From contig QGVD01000006.1 in NCBI GenBank assembly GCA_003242685.1, positions 20,175-84,174 on the forward strand: 64,000 bases of DNA, written 5' to 3'. The position numbers and the translations under genes were made by a program. The notes beneath the pieces are model-generated. The model ran no database searches. It was not told where the DNA came from and saw only the letters and a list, made by a program, of their open reading frames with translations. Shown here piece by piece: positions 26,130 through 33,386 of the stretch (position 1 is its first letter; every line of letters begins with the position of its first letter). Origin of the DNA: Pseudomonadota bacterium. Lineage in GTDB: Bacteria; Pseudomonadota; Gammaproteobacteria; Steroidobacterales; Steroidobacteraceae.

Positions 26130-27024
26130 CGCCGCGCCGTCTGCACGCCGTCTGCAGGGCGATCACCGCCTCTGCCGCCACCCGGTAGAGATCCGCTCCG
26201 GGAGGGTCGGTGGAGAAAGGCGACGACTGCGGCACGGCCGGAATCTCGCGAATGCGGGCGGCAGCGGCTCTGCCCTGCAGGACGCGGGCACGCACGAGTC
26301 GCACTCCGGTGCGCGCGACGGCCGCCGCGATGGCCGGCAGCGAGTCGCGCACGAGCAGCGCAGCGGCCCGCTCCTCGCAGGCCGCCATGAGCTCCGCTCC
26401 GTCCGGCGCCACGTGGAGCTCGAGAACGATCGGACCGAACGTGGGAGACGAAAGCTCGACCTGCAGTCCCATGCGCCGGCGCCGCGTGCGAGCGGCGCGC
26501 GGCTCACGCTCCGGCGCCACTACCAGGCGCAGGAGCAGCGGCATCGGTCCCCATGCCGGTACCGGAAGAAACCAGCTTTCCCCGGGAGACGACGAGTGCA
26601 CAACGACCGTCTCGCGCATCATCGCCGCGAGTGCCGCGGCATCGGGAACGCGCCAGGTGATCTGACGCATCACGGCCGGATCGAGCCGCATGGCCGGCTG
26701 CCGGTTCAGGGCGTTGAAGTCCGGTTCGCTTCGCGCCGGCGGCAGCGCTTCGCCTTCCACCTCGAGCTCGAGCACCGGTTCGTTGGCGACCACCCGTACC
26801 AGAACGGTATCGCCGGCCCGGAGCTGACGGCCGAGCTTTCCGAGCCCCGCCAGGCGCAGCGACAGCCCTCCCGGTGTCGTCGCGATCAGGTCTTCGCCGG
26901 CCGTCTCCTCACACGTGAGGAGGAGCGACTCACCGGGCGCCGGCAGGAACTGCCCTTCCCGGGTGCCCGGCTGCACGGGTCGCGCTCTGACGACGCCGGC
27001 TATGCGATCGACGCTCACGACCAT
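26110..27024 (-). CDS. Second FliK-like (Flg_hook domain) protein
   Basis: A 304-residue protein that I read as FliK-like. Its second half has the Flg_hook pattern: 'QVELSSPTFGPIVLELHVAP', then 'AACEERAAALLVRDSLPAIA', then 'VARTGVRLVRARV', the usual strand-strand-helix-strand arrangement in which FliK proteins contact FlhB. The N-terminal 100 residues form a beta-rich region ('LRAGDTVLVRVVANEPVLEL'), not a Pro-rich ruler. It lies between convergent flhA and the flagellin gene. It could control a second specificity step or be a divergent duplicate; the call rests on pattern only. Confidence 0.6.
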   Translation of the reverse strand: MVVSVDRIAGVVRARPVQPGTREGQFLPAPGESLLLTCEETAGEDLIATTPGGLSLRLAGLGKLGRQLRAGDTVLVRVVANEPVLELEVEGEALPPARSEPDFNALNRQPAMRLDPAVMRQITWRVPDAAALAAMMRETVVVHSSSPGESWFLPVPAWGPMPLLLRLVVAPEREPRAARTRRRRMGLQVELSSPTFGPIVLELHVAPDGAELMAACEERAAALLVRDSLPAIAAAVARTGVRLVRARVLQGRAAAARIREIPAVPQSSPFSTDPPGADLYRVAAEAVIALQTACRRRGVSPASR

Positions 27025-27039
27025 CCCCTGAGGTGCGAT

Positions 27040-27066
27040 GAGCCGGCCGCAGGAGACGGCCGGCTC
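27040..27066 (-). terminator. Hairpin downstream of the flagellin gene (distal)
   Basis: GAGCCGGCCG (27040-27049) and CGGCCGGCTC (27057-27066) form a perfect 10-bp stem with a 7-nt loop, in the spacer between fliC and the FliK-like gene. No T-run follows on the minus strand, so it could act as an mRNA-stabilising 3' hairpin or a weak terminator. Confidence 0.55.
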
Positions 27067-27084
27067 TTCGCGGCGTGCTCATGC

Positions 27085-27112
27085 CGCCGGGCGCATGGTC
27101 CGACACCCGGCG
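27085..27112 (-). terminator. Hairpin downstream of the flagellin gene (proximal)
   Basis: CGCCGGGCG (27085-27093) pairs with CACCCGGCG (27104-27112): 9 pairs including one G-U wobble in the minus-strand transcript, 10-nt loop. It begins 18 nt after the fliC stop and is followed by the hairpin at 27040-27066. Tandem hairpins fit the 3' end of a highly expressed mRNA. Confidence 0.5.
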
Positions 27113-27129
27113 ACATGCTCTCGGGCGCC

Positions 27130-28008
27130 TTAGTGCATCAGCGCGACCACGAGCTGCGACAGGCTGCTGCTCTGCTTCAGAGCCGCCGTGCCGGCCTGCA
27201 TCAGCAGCTGCTTGGCCGTCGAGTTCGCGGTCTCCTGGGCGTAGTCCACGTCCATGATGCGGCCGCGCGAGGCGGTCGTGTTCGTGATCATGTTGCCCAG
27301 GTTGTTGTACACGTGCTCGAGGCGGTTCGAGGCCGCACCGAGCTGCGCACGGATCGCGCCCACCGCGGCGATGGCGTTGTTGATGGTATCGATGATGGCG
27401 TTCGTACCGCCCGTGAGCTCGGTGCCAGTAACACCCGTGTTGGTGTACGTGCCGGCAACCTGATCCAGCGCGGTCGTCAGGGCGGTCAGGCTCGCCGACG
27501 TGTTGACGGCCATCGTTTCCGTCGTGCTCGCGCCGATCTGGAACGTGATGGCGGCGGACAGCAGACCGCCCGAGCCGTCAGTCGTAGTGCCGTCGCTGAA
27601 CAGCCGCTGACCGCCGAACGCGGAGCTGCGGATGATGTTGTTGAGTTCGATGCCGAGCGCGTCGTACTCGGCCTGCAGGGCCGCCCGGTCGGCCGCCGTG
27701 GACGACGCGTTGAACGCCTCGGTCGCAAGGTCCTTCATGCGCAGGAGCACGTTGGTGAGCTCCTGGAAGGCCCCTTCCGCCGTCTGCATCATCGAGATGC
27801 CGTTCTGCGTGTTCTTCTGCGCCACCGTCATGCCGCGCGTCTGCGCCAGCAGTCGAGTGGCGATCTGCAGACCCGCCGCATCGTCCATCGCCGAGTTGAC
27901 GCGGTAGCCCGTACCGAGACGGGTCAGCGACGTGCTGAGCGCCTTCTGCGTGGCAGCCAGTGCATTCTGCGAGGACAGTGCCGCAGCGTTCGTATGAAGA
28001 CTGAGCAT
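27130..28008 (-). CDS. fliC: Lateral-type (LafA-like) flagellin
   Basis: Flagellin, the filament subunit. The start at 28008 ('MLSLHTNAAALSSQNALAA') follows an AGGAGT ribosome site; 292 residues. The N-terminal D0/D1 part has 'AMDDAAGLQIATRLLAQTRG' and 'NGISMMQTAEGAFQELTNVL'; the C-terminal D1/D0 part has 'RAQLGAASNRLEHVYNNLGN' and 'RIMDVDYAQETANSTAKQLL'. 'DDAAGLQIA.RL.AQTRGM' and the short length are closer to lateral LafA flagellins than to polar ones. The central variable domain is short (about 110 residues). The FliS-binding C-terminus is present. Confidence 0.94.
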   Translation of the reverse strand: MLSLHTNAAALSSQNALAATQKALSTSLTRLGTGYRVNSAMDDAAGLQIATRLLAQTRGMTVAQKNTQNGISMMQTAEGAFQELTNVLLRMKDLATEAFNASSTAADRAALQAEYDALGIELNNIIRSSAFGGQRLFSDGTTTDGSGGLLSAAITFQIGASTTETMAVNTSASLTALTTALDQVAGTYTNTGVTGTELTGGTNAIIDTINNAIAAVGAIRAQLGAASNRLEHVYNNLGNMITNTTASRGRIMDVDYAQETANSTAKQLLMQAGTAALKQSSSLSQLVVALMH

Positions 28009-28033
28009 GTATGACACTCCTGATTGTTGACCG

Positions 28034-28067
28034 CGAGAGCGACACCGTCGGTGATCGCTCGCTCTCG
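28034..28067 (-). promoter_or_regulatory. Leader hairpin of the flagellin mRNA
   Basis: CGAGAGCGA (28034-28042) and TCGCTCTCG (28059-28067) make a perfect 9-bp stem, with an inner CACC/GGTG stem at 28043-28053. It lies 25 nt before the flagellin start in the 5' untranslated region. Its role (mRNA stability or translation control) is inferred. I saw no clear sigma-28 promoter between here and 28296. Confidence 0.45.
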
Positions 28068-28296
28068 ATCCCACTGTGCGACCGTGAGGAGACCGAACTT
28101 AAGTGCGGCAGCCTCGCCTGCTCGCGCCCCCGTGCAGCACCGGGTATGCATTCTGTCAAGTCCTGTCCGATTCCGATCGGCGATGCCTCCCGCCGATCCC
28201 CGGCGTAGACGGTGCGGGAACGGACGTTGCGGGCAGCGGAACCCGCGACAGCGCATCGCGCGACCCCTTCAACGGCTGCCGTTACGGAGAGCTTCC

Positions 28297-29040
28297 ATGA
28301 GAGATCGCAGGACTTCCTGTCCGGGCCGTCGTCACTTGATGAAGACCGTGGGTGCCGCAGTCGTGCTGAGCGCCCTGCCTTTCGGCGAGCGCGCTGCCGC
28401 CGCAGAAAGCGGCAAGGGGCGAATCGGCATGATCGGCTCGGGCCGCGTCGGCAGCGCGCTCGGCCGCGTGTGGGCGCAGGCCGGACACGAAGTGATGTTC
28501 TCCTCCCGCAATCTGGAGGACGACAGGAAGCTGGCTGCGGAGGTCGGAGCGAACGCCCGTGCAGGCACACCGGGCGAGGCAGCCGCATTCGGCGAGGTTC
28601 TCGTGTTCGCGGTGCCCTACGGCGCGTTGCCCGAGCTCGGCAAGGCGCTCGCGGGCTCGATCGAGGGCAAGGTCGTCATCGACGCGTGCAATCCCTTCCC
28701 GCAGCGTGACGGCGACATCGCGGTCGAGGCACGCGAGAAGGGCGCCGGTCTGAAGTCGGCGGAGCTCCTCCCCGGCGCGCGCATCGTACGTGCGTTCAAC
28801 GCAGTGGGCGCCGCGCGGATGGCCGAGGCACACCGGGAACCCGGGCGCATCGGCATGCCGATCGCGGGGGACGACAAGGAAGCGATCGAGATCGCGTCGC
28901 GCCTCATCCGCGAGATCGGTTACGAGCCCGTTCTGATCGGCGGGCTCGAGATGGGCAAGTACCTGATGCCGGGCACTCCCCTCGCAGGCGAGCACTCTCC
29001 CGAGGAGATCCGCCGGATCGCGGCGACACTGAACCCCTGA
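28297..29040 (+). CDS. Tat-exported F420/NADP-oxidoreductase-like Rossmann protein
   Basis: The ATG at 28297 (ribosome site GGAGA) gives 247 residues. Residues 11-36 look like a Tat signal: Arg-Arg-His-Leu-Met-Lys, a hydrophobic stretch and 'ERAAAAES'. The mature part starts with a Rossmann nucleotide site 'IGMIGSGRVGSALGRVWAQA' (GSGRVG at residues 47-52) and continues 'VMFSSRNLEDDRKLAAEVGA', 'VLVFAVPYGALPELGKALAG' and 'KVVIDACNPFPQRDGD', typical of NADPH-dependent F420 reductase-like proteins. These are normally cytoplasmic, so export is notable. Substrate unknown. Monocistronic, with a hairpin after it. Confidence 0.8.
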   Translation: MRDRRTSCPGRRHLMKTVGAAVVLSALPFGERAAAAESGKGRIGMIGSGRVGSALGRVWAQAGHEVMFSSRNLEDDRKLAAEVGANARAGTPGEAAAFGEVLVFAVPYGALPELGKALAGSIEGKVVIDACNPFPQRDGDIAVEAREKGAGLKSAELLPGARIVRAFNAVGAARMAEAHREPGRIGMPIAGDDKEAIEIASRLIREIGYEPVLIGGLEMGKYLMPGTPLAGEHSPEEIRRIAATLNP

Positions 29041-29044
29041 CGCG

Positions 29045-29085
29045 GTCTTCCGGAAGACGCGGACGGCGCCCCGGGGGCACCGTCC
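29045..29085. terminator. Hairpins between convergent genes
   Basis: Two adjacent structures fill the spacer between convergent stops at 29040 and 29095. The first is the perfect palindrome GTCTTCCGGAAGAC (29045-29058). The second is a stem GGACGG (29061-29066) with CCGTCC (29080-29085), with inner GCCC/GGGC pairing. Neither has a T-run. Probably a bidirectional transcription end. Confidence 0.5.
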
Positions 29086-29094
29086 GATGCACGC

Positions 29095-30018
29095 TCAGCT
29101 CGGCTTCTCGCCCTTCACCGTGGTGCGATAGAGCTCGCGGCGATAGCCGTGATAGTCGTTGTACGCCTGGTGGACGCAGAGCCGGTTGTCCCACATGGCA
29201 AGCGTTCCCGGATACCACCTCAGCCGGCACGTGAACGCCGACTGCGTGACGTAATCCGCAAGGAACTTCAGGATCGGCGCCGATTCCTCCTCCGTCATGC
29301 CTTCGATGCCGATCGCATAGGCGGAATCCACGAACAGCGCCTTCTCGCCCGTGACGGGATGCGTGCGCACCAGGGGATGGAAACTGCCCCGGATCTTGCG
29401 CTGCAGATCCTCCGGCAGTTTCTCCGCGTAACGCGTGGCCGCGAGCCGCCCGATCGGGCTGTCGCTCACCTGCACCGCTTCCTGCGCGGCGCGCAGCACG
29501 TCGCGCATCGAGAAGTGCACCTTCAGGTTCTGGATCATCGCCTTGTACGTATCGCTCAGCGTGGCGTAGGCCAGCGCGGAGTTCGCCCAGATGGTGTCGC
29601 CACCGAACGGCGGCACTTCGACGGCGTACAGGATCGTGATCGCCGGCGGCTCCGGCAGGAACGGCGAGTCCGTGTGCCAGCCCTCGCCGAACACCATCTT
29701 CGAAGGGTCGTCCGCCTCCTTGATGAGCGGCTGCACGTTGCGGTGACCCGGCACGCCCTGCGTATACGCGTCTTCCGCGAAGGGACCGAAACGCAGGCTG
29801 AACGCCTCGTGATCCCCATGCGTGATGCGCTGGTCACGCAGGAAGATCATCTTGTGCCTGAAGAGGGCGTGACGCAGCTCGGCGAACTGCTCGTCGGTGA
29901 TCCGGGTGACGTCAACGCCGAGGACCTCGGCGCCCATCGCCGCGGCGATGGGCTGAACCTCGATGTGACGGTACTTCGCGGCGTGATTGTCGAACTTGCC
30001 GGTGGGATGCAGTCGCAT
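29095..30018 (-). CDS. TauD/TfdA-family 2-oxoglutarate-dependent dioxygenase
   Basis: A 307-residue non-haem Fe(II)/2-oxoglutarate dioxygenase. The iron-binding triad is visible: His115 and Asp117 in 'GEGWHTDSPF' and His283 in 'DNRLCVHQAYND'; Arg294 or Arg298 in 'RRELYRTTV' would bind 2-oxoglutarate. The family includes taurine dioxygenase, alkylsulfatase AtsK and 2,4-D dioxygenase; the substrate cannot be read from sequence. The sulfatase gene two genes upstream makes an organosulfur substrate plausible (inference). It follows the small membrane-protein gene after 102 bp. Confidence 0.9.
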   Translation of the reverse strand: MRLHPTGKFDNHAAKYRHIEVQPIAAAMGAEVLGVDVTRITDEQFAELRHALFRHKMIFLRDQRITHGDHEAFSLRFGPFAEDAYTQGVPGHRNVQPLIKEADDPSKMVFGEGWHTDSPFLPEPPAITILYAVEVPPFGGDTIWANSALAYATLSDTYKAMIQNLKVHFSMRDVLRAAQEAVQVSDSPIGRLAATRYAEKLPEDLQRKIRGSFHPLVRTHPVTGEKALFVDSAYAIGIEGMTEEESAPILKFLADYVTQSAFTCRLRWYPGTLAMWDNRLCVHQAYNDYHGYRRELYRTTVKGEKPS

Positions 30019-30120
30019 GGCTACCGCTTTGCCTCGAGCGTCCGGTCGACGGGCCGACGGCCATGATAAGCGACGCCCACCGCAGCAGGCACCGGGATTT
30101 TCCGAGAGCCGCCCGAGGGC

Positions 30121-30792
30121 TCACATGCCCCAGAGAACCCCTCCCGGTGCCGGGCACCGCTCGACCTCTTCCGGCTCGTCCACTTCGCTGTCGAGCAGCC
30201 AGCACTGGTCGAGCACCGAGCAGTAGCAGGCTCTGAACCGCACTTTGTGCCGTGCCTTTTCGAACCGCTCCCACAGCACCGGATCGTTGCCCTCCTTCGG
30301 CAGATACACGATGCGGAGCCATTCCTCACGGCTCATCACGCGGTGCCGCAGCCCCGTGATGATGTTCTTCGTCTCGCCCTCGTACCCGCAGCACAGGCGC
30401 AGCAGCTCGCGGAGACCGCGCACGGGCGTGCCGTCGTAGGACAGCTCGGCCCAACGGATGCGCGCGGGACCGATGCCGCGGTTGAGGAGATCCAGGGTAA
30501 CCGCCTCCTCGCCTTCCGGTGTGATGTCGCCCGTGCCGAAGATCAGCGACGGCCAGACACTCGCCGCCAGTATCCGCTCCTGAGTCCGGTTCGCATTGAC
30601 GGCGACCACCAGCGACAGTGCGGAGATGAACAGCACGCCCGCGCCGATCACGAACTCCATGCGGCGACGGGAGAACCAGCTGCGCCGCACGGGCGCCGGT
30701 GCAGCGTTCGAACGTCTTTCGCCGTCCGCCGTCGCGGGCGGCATGCGCACAGTACCGGGTGATGTATCGCTCGTCGGTCTTTCGTCGCTCAT
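30121..30792 (-). CDS. Single-pass membrane protein of unknown function
   Basis: I do not recognise a family. The 223-residue protein has a disordered, basic N-terminus, one TM helix ('EFVIGAGVLFISALSLVVAV', about residues 46-65) and a roughly 155-residue domain that is probably periplasmic. That domain contains five cysteines, including a Cys-Cys pair in 'LLRLCCGYEG' and a Cys-x-Cys in 'RACYCSVLDQC', suggesting disulfides. 'TLDLLNRGIGPARIRWAELS' looks like a beta-sandwich strand pattern. It sits between sulfatase and dioxygenase on the same strand. Confidence 0.7.
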   Translation of the reverse strand: MSDERPTSDTSPGTVRMPPATADGERRSNAAPAPVRRSWFSRRRMEFVIGAGVLFISALSLVVAVNANRTQERILAASVWPSLIFGTGDITPEGEEAVTLDLLNRGIGPARIRWAELSYDGTPVRGLRELLRLCCGYEGETKNIITGLRHRVMSREEWLRIVYLPKEGNDPVLWERFEKARHKVRFRACYCSVLDQCWLLDSEVDEPEEVERCPAPGGVLWGM

Positions 30793-30806
30793 GACCGGAC
30801 AATCCT

Positions 30807-30853
30807 ACCGCAACACAGGAGCGCCGCCCGCACCGCTCCAGTGCCGTTGCGGT
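30807..30853 (-). terminator. Compound hairpin immediately after the sulfatase gene
   Basis: Outer stem ACCGCAAC (30807-30814) with GTTGCGGT (30846-30853), perfect 8 bp; inner stem GGAGCG (30818-30823) with CGCTCC (30834-30839). It begins 2 nt after the sulfatase stop and separates it from the membrane-protein gene. No T-run. Probable transcription end or processing hairpin. Confidence 0.5.
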
Positions 30854-30855
30854 GT

Positions 30856-32241
30856 TCAGTACCGGTCGACGAGCGTGCGCAACGTCTTGTTGTTCCAGCT
30901 CGCGCTTTCCGCGGGGTAAGGGAGCATGGTGGCGTTCCAGCGCTCCCAGTCCGCCTTGAGCGTTGCGAAGAGCTCCGGGTGATGCGATTTCAGATCGCCC
31001 CTCTCCTGCGGATCCGCCACGATGTCGAAGAGGTACTCTCTGCCGCTGATACGCAGGTACTTCCACTTGCCTCGCCGCATCGCCGCCTGGTCGTTCGCCT
31101 TGTACCGCCAGTAGAGATCCCGCTCGAACGTGCGTGATTCGAGCAGCGTCGGCAGAAGGCTCATGCCGTCCGTCGGCGGCCATTGCTCGCGCGGCACACC
31201 GGCGGCCTCGAGGAAGGTCGGCATCCAGTCCATGGTGATCGCGGGCTGATCGGTCACCGTGCCGCGCGGAACACGTCCCGGCCAGCGCACGAGGAGCGGC
31301 GTGCGGATACCGCCCTCGAGCACCTCGGACTTCATCCCGTTGAACGGCCAGTTCTTCGCGAAACGCTCGCCGCCGTTGTCGGACGTGAAGACGACGATGG
31401 TGTCGTCCGCACGTCCGCTCGCCCGAAGCGCCGCGAGCACGTGACCCACGTTCTGGTCGAGCGACTCGATCATCGCGCGATACGTGGCGATGGTGCCGCC
31501 ATCGAAGTGCATCGCGTTCGCGATCCTGCGTGCGAGCGCCTCGTCGCCCGGACCCTCCCACGGCCAGTGCGGCGCGGTGAAATGCAGGCTCAGCAGGAAC
31601 GGGCGCGGATCGCTGCTCATGCGCATGATCTCCTGCGCCGCGCGGTCGCCGAGCAGATCGGTCAGATAACCGACCGCCTCCACCGGGACGTCTCCGTCCC
31701 ACAGATCGCGGATCGATTCCGTCGCCGCTTCACCCGTGGAGGTGCGGCGGATGTCGTGCGTGAAGTAATCGACGCCGCCGCCGCGGATACCCCAGAAGCG
31801 GTCGTAGCCGTGACGCAGCGGGCTGTGCCGGTCCTGCATCCCGAGATGCCACTTGCCGACGAGCGAAGTCTGGTACCCCGCCCTCTTGAGTTGCAGCGGC
31901 AAGGTCTCGACGCCCGGTTCGAGTCCAACGGCCTGTGTGCCCACGGGCTCCTCGAGCCCCACGCGCAGCCGGTACTGGTAACGTCCCGTGATGAGCGCGA
32001 CGCGGGTCGGCGAGCAGACGGGGCTGTTCGAGTATCCGTGATCGAACTTCATGCCGTCGCGCGCGAGCGCGTCGAGATGCGGGGTCGACACGTCGTCGCG
32101 TCCATAGCAGCCGATGTCGGCCCACCCCATGTCGTCGGCCATGATGAACAGAAAACTGGGACGCCTCTCGGCGCTGCGAACGACCACGGGCGCCATCAGA
32201 CAGGCGGCAGCGCCCTTCAGGAGACTGCGACGATCGACCAT
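30856..32241 (-). CDS. Tat-exported type I sulfatase (arylsulfatase family)
   Basis: A 461-residue sulfatase. The N-terminus has a Tat-type signal (Asp-Arg-Arg-Ser-Leu-Leu-Lys). The metal-binding pair is Asp36-Asp37 in 'IMADDMGW'. The active-site Cys76 sits in Cys-Ser-Pro-Thr-Arg followed by 'VALITGR', the CxPxR signature needing conversion to formylglycine by a maturase, which is not in the window. 'VVFTSDNGGERFAKNWPFNG' carries further metal ligands. It would cleave sulfate esters in the periplasm. It is divergent from a LysR regulator, its likely controller (inference). Confidence 0.92.
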   Translation of the reverse strand: MVDRRSLLKGAAACLMAPVVVRSAERRPSFLFIMADDMGWADIGCYGRDDVSTPHLDALARDGMKFDHGYSNSPVCSPTRVALITGRYQYRLRVGLEEPVGTQAVGLEPGVETLPLQLKRAGYQTSLVGKWHLGMQDRHSPLRHGYDRFWGIRGGGVDYFTHDIRRTSTGEAATESIRDLWDGDVPVEAVGYLTDLLGDRAAQEIMRMSSDPRPFLLSLHFTAPHWPWEGPGDEALARRIANAMHFDGGTIATYRAMIESLDQNVGHVLAALRASGRADDTIVVFTSDNGGERFAKNWPFNGMKSEVLEGGIRTPLLVRWPGRVPRGTVTDQPAITMDWMPTFLEAAGVPREQWPPTDGMSLLPTLLESRTFERDLYWRYKANDQAAMRRGKWKYLRISGREYLFDIVADPQERGDLKSHHPELFATLKADWERWNATMLPYPAESASWNNKTLRTLVDRY

Positions 32242-32276
32242 TCACTTCCCCCCGATGTCCTCGGCGTACGACAATG

Positions 32277-32298
32277 TTCCCGTCCGCACGCTCGGGAA
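32277..32298. promoter_or_regulatory. Candidate operator between sulfatase and lysR
   Basis: TTCCCG (32277-32282) and CGGGAA (32293-32298) form a perfect inverted repeat with a 10-nt spacer in the 125-bp divergent region. LysR regulators typically bind T-N11-A dyads in this place, and TTCCCG...CGGGAA contains such spacings. The sequence CAATAAT just beyond could be part of a -10. Not proven. Confidence 0.35.
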
Positions 32299-32366
32299 AG
32301 CAATAATCGCGGGCCGGCTCAGGTCATCAGCCGCGAATGATGGGTGCGTCTTACGCGAAAGCTGCC

Positions 32367-33251
32367 ATGTACTCCTTCACCTTCCGTCAGATCGAAGTGT
32401 TCCTCGCGATCTGCCGCGCAGGGAACTTCAGCGCGGCTGCCGGGCAGCTCGATGTCTCGCAGCCCGCCATCAGCAACGTGATCCGCTCGCTCGAGTCGCA
32501 GCTCGGTGTGGAGCTCTTCGAGCGCCGCAGAGGTGCGTCCTGTGTGCTCACGCGCGAGGGCATCGCCTTCAGGGACTGCGCGCAGCAGTTCCTCTCCCAG
32601 TGCGAAGCCATCGGCCGCGGCGCACGGCGCGGCCGCCTCCGCCCGAGGCCGCTGCGCGTGTTCGTCGGCGGGCATCTGCTCGAGGACTTCGTGCGTCCGC
32701 TGCTTCCCGAGCTCCACGAGGAGCATCCCCAGCTGCAGCTCAACTTCCTTCCCGAGCGCAGCCGCGACCAGCTCCTGCAGGAAATCCAGGCGGGAAAGAT
32801 CGACGTCGCCGTGATCACGGCGCCGGCGGACGAGCGCCCGCCCGGGTCGCTCCACCTCGGCACCGTGCCTGCGGGCGTCTACGGTGCACGCAACTTCCGC
32901 GGACCGCTGACGGCGGAGGAGGTCTCGGCGCTGCCCTTCCTCCTGCCTCCCGCCGGCACGAAGCTCACCGGCTCCATGCTGCGCGCGCTCGAGAAGCAGG
33001 GTGTCGTTCCTTCGCGCATCGTGGATTTCTGCCAGTACCACGACGTGCGCATCCGGCTGGCCTGCCGCGGCAAGGGCGTCACGTTCTCCGTGCAGAGCGT
33101 CATCGAAAAGCACGATCCGCGCGGCCAGCTCCGCATGGTGTTCGCGACCGAGCCCTGGGAGCGGCGGCTGTACATCAATCCGCACGTGGAACCTGCGAGC
33201 GCCACCGCGATCGCAAGCTTCATGACCCGTGCGCTCTCGACCGATCGCTGA
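32367..33251 (+). CDS. LysR-family transcriptional regulator
   Basis: From the ATG at 32367 ('MYSFTFRQIEVFLAI'), 294 residues; an upstream ATG at 32337 adds ten unlike residues. The winged HTH is at the N-terminus ('AAGQLDVSQPAISNVIRSLE', then 'LGVELFERRRG'), and the effector-binding domain follows ('PLRVFVGGHLLEDFVRPLLP', 'IQAGKIDVAVITAP'). It is divergent from the sulfatase and 135 bp before the TBDR, so it may control both. The effector cannot be deduced. Confidence 0.93.
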   Translation: MYSFTFRQIEVFLAICRAGNFSAAAGQLDVSQPAISNVIRSLESQLGVELFERRRGASCVLTREGIAFRDCAQQFLSQCEAIGRGARRGRLRPRPLRVFVGGHLLEDFVRPLLPELHEEHPQLQLNFLPERSRDQLLQEIQAGKIDVAVITAPADERPPGSLHLGTVPAGVYGARNFRGPLTAEEVSALPFLLPPAGTKLTGSMLRALEKQGVVPSRIVDFCQYHDVRIRLACRGKGVTFSVQSVIEKHDPRGQLRMVFATEPWERRLYINPHVEPASATAIASFMTRALSTDR

Positions 33252-33260
33252 GCGCTCCGC

Positions 33261-33284
33261 ACCCATCACGAATGTCTGATGGGT
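33261..33284. repeat. Perfect inverted repeat after lysR, upstream of the TBDR
   Basis: ACCCATCA (33261-33268) and TGATGGGT (33277-33284), 8 bp with an 8-nt spacer, 9 nt after the lysR stop and about 100 nt before the receptor start. No T-run follows. It could be the end of the lysR transcript or an operator for the receptor gene. Confidence 0.45.
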
Positions 33285-33346
33285 AGGGATAGCCCGCAAC
33301 CCTAATGCTTGTCGCAGGGATGCCTCTTTACGATCCCCCGCATTCA

Positions 33347-33360
33347 GTCACTTCGGTGAC
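33347..33360 (+). promoter_or_regulatory. UUCG-tetraloop hairpin in the TBDR leader
   Basis: GTCAC-TTCG-GTGAC (33347-33360): a 5-bp stem closed by C-G around UUCG, an exceptionally stable RNA tetraloop. It lies 26 nt before the receptor ATG, just outside a GGGGGG ribosome-site stretch. It may tune stability or translation of the receptor mRNA (inference). Confidence 0.4.
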
Positions 33361-33386
33361 AACCTACACGAAGCAGGGGGGAATCG

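Noticed and set aside
28009-28296. Sigma-28 promoter for the flagellin gene
   Set aside because: GCCGATCG occurs at about 28176-28183 on the minus strand but has no TAAA-like element 15 nt upstream; TTAAG near 28098 has no good -10 at the right spacing.
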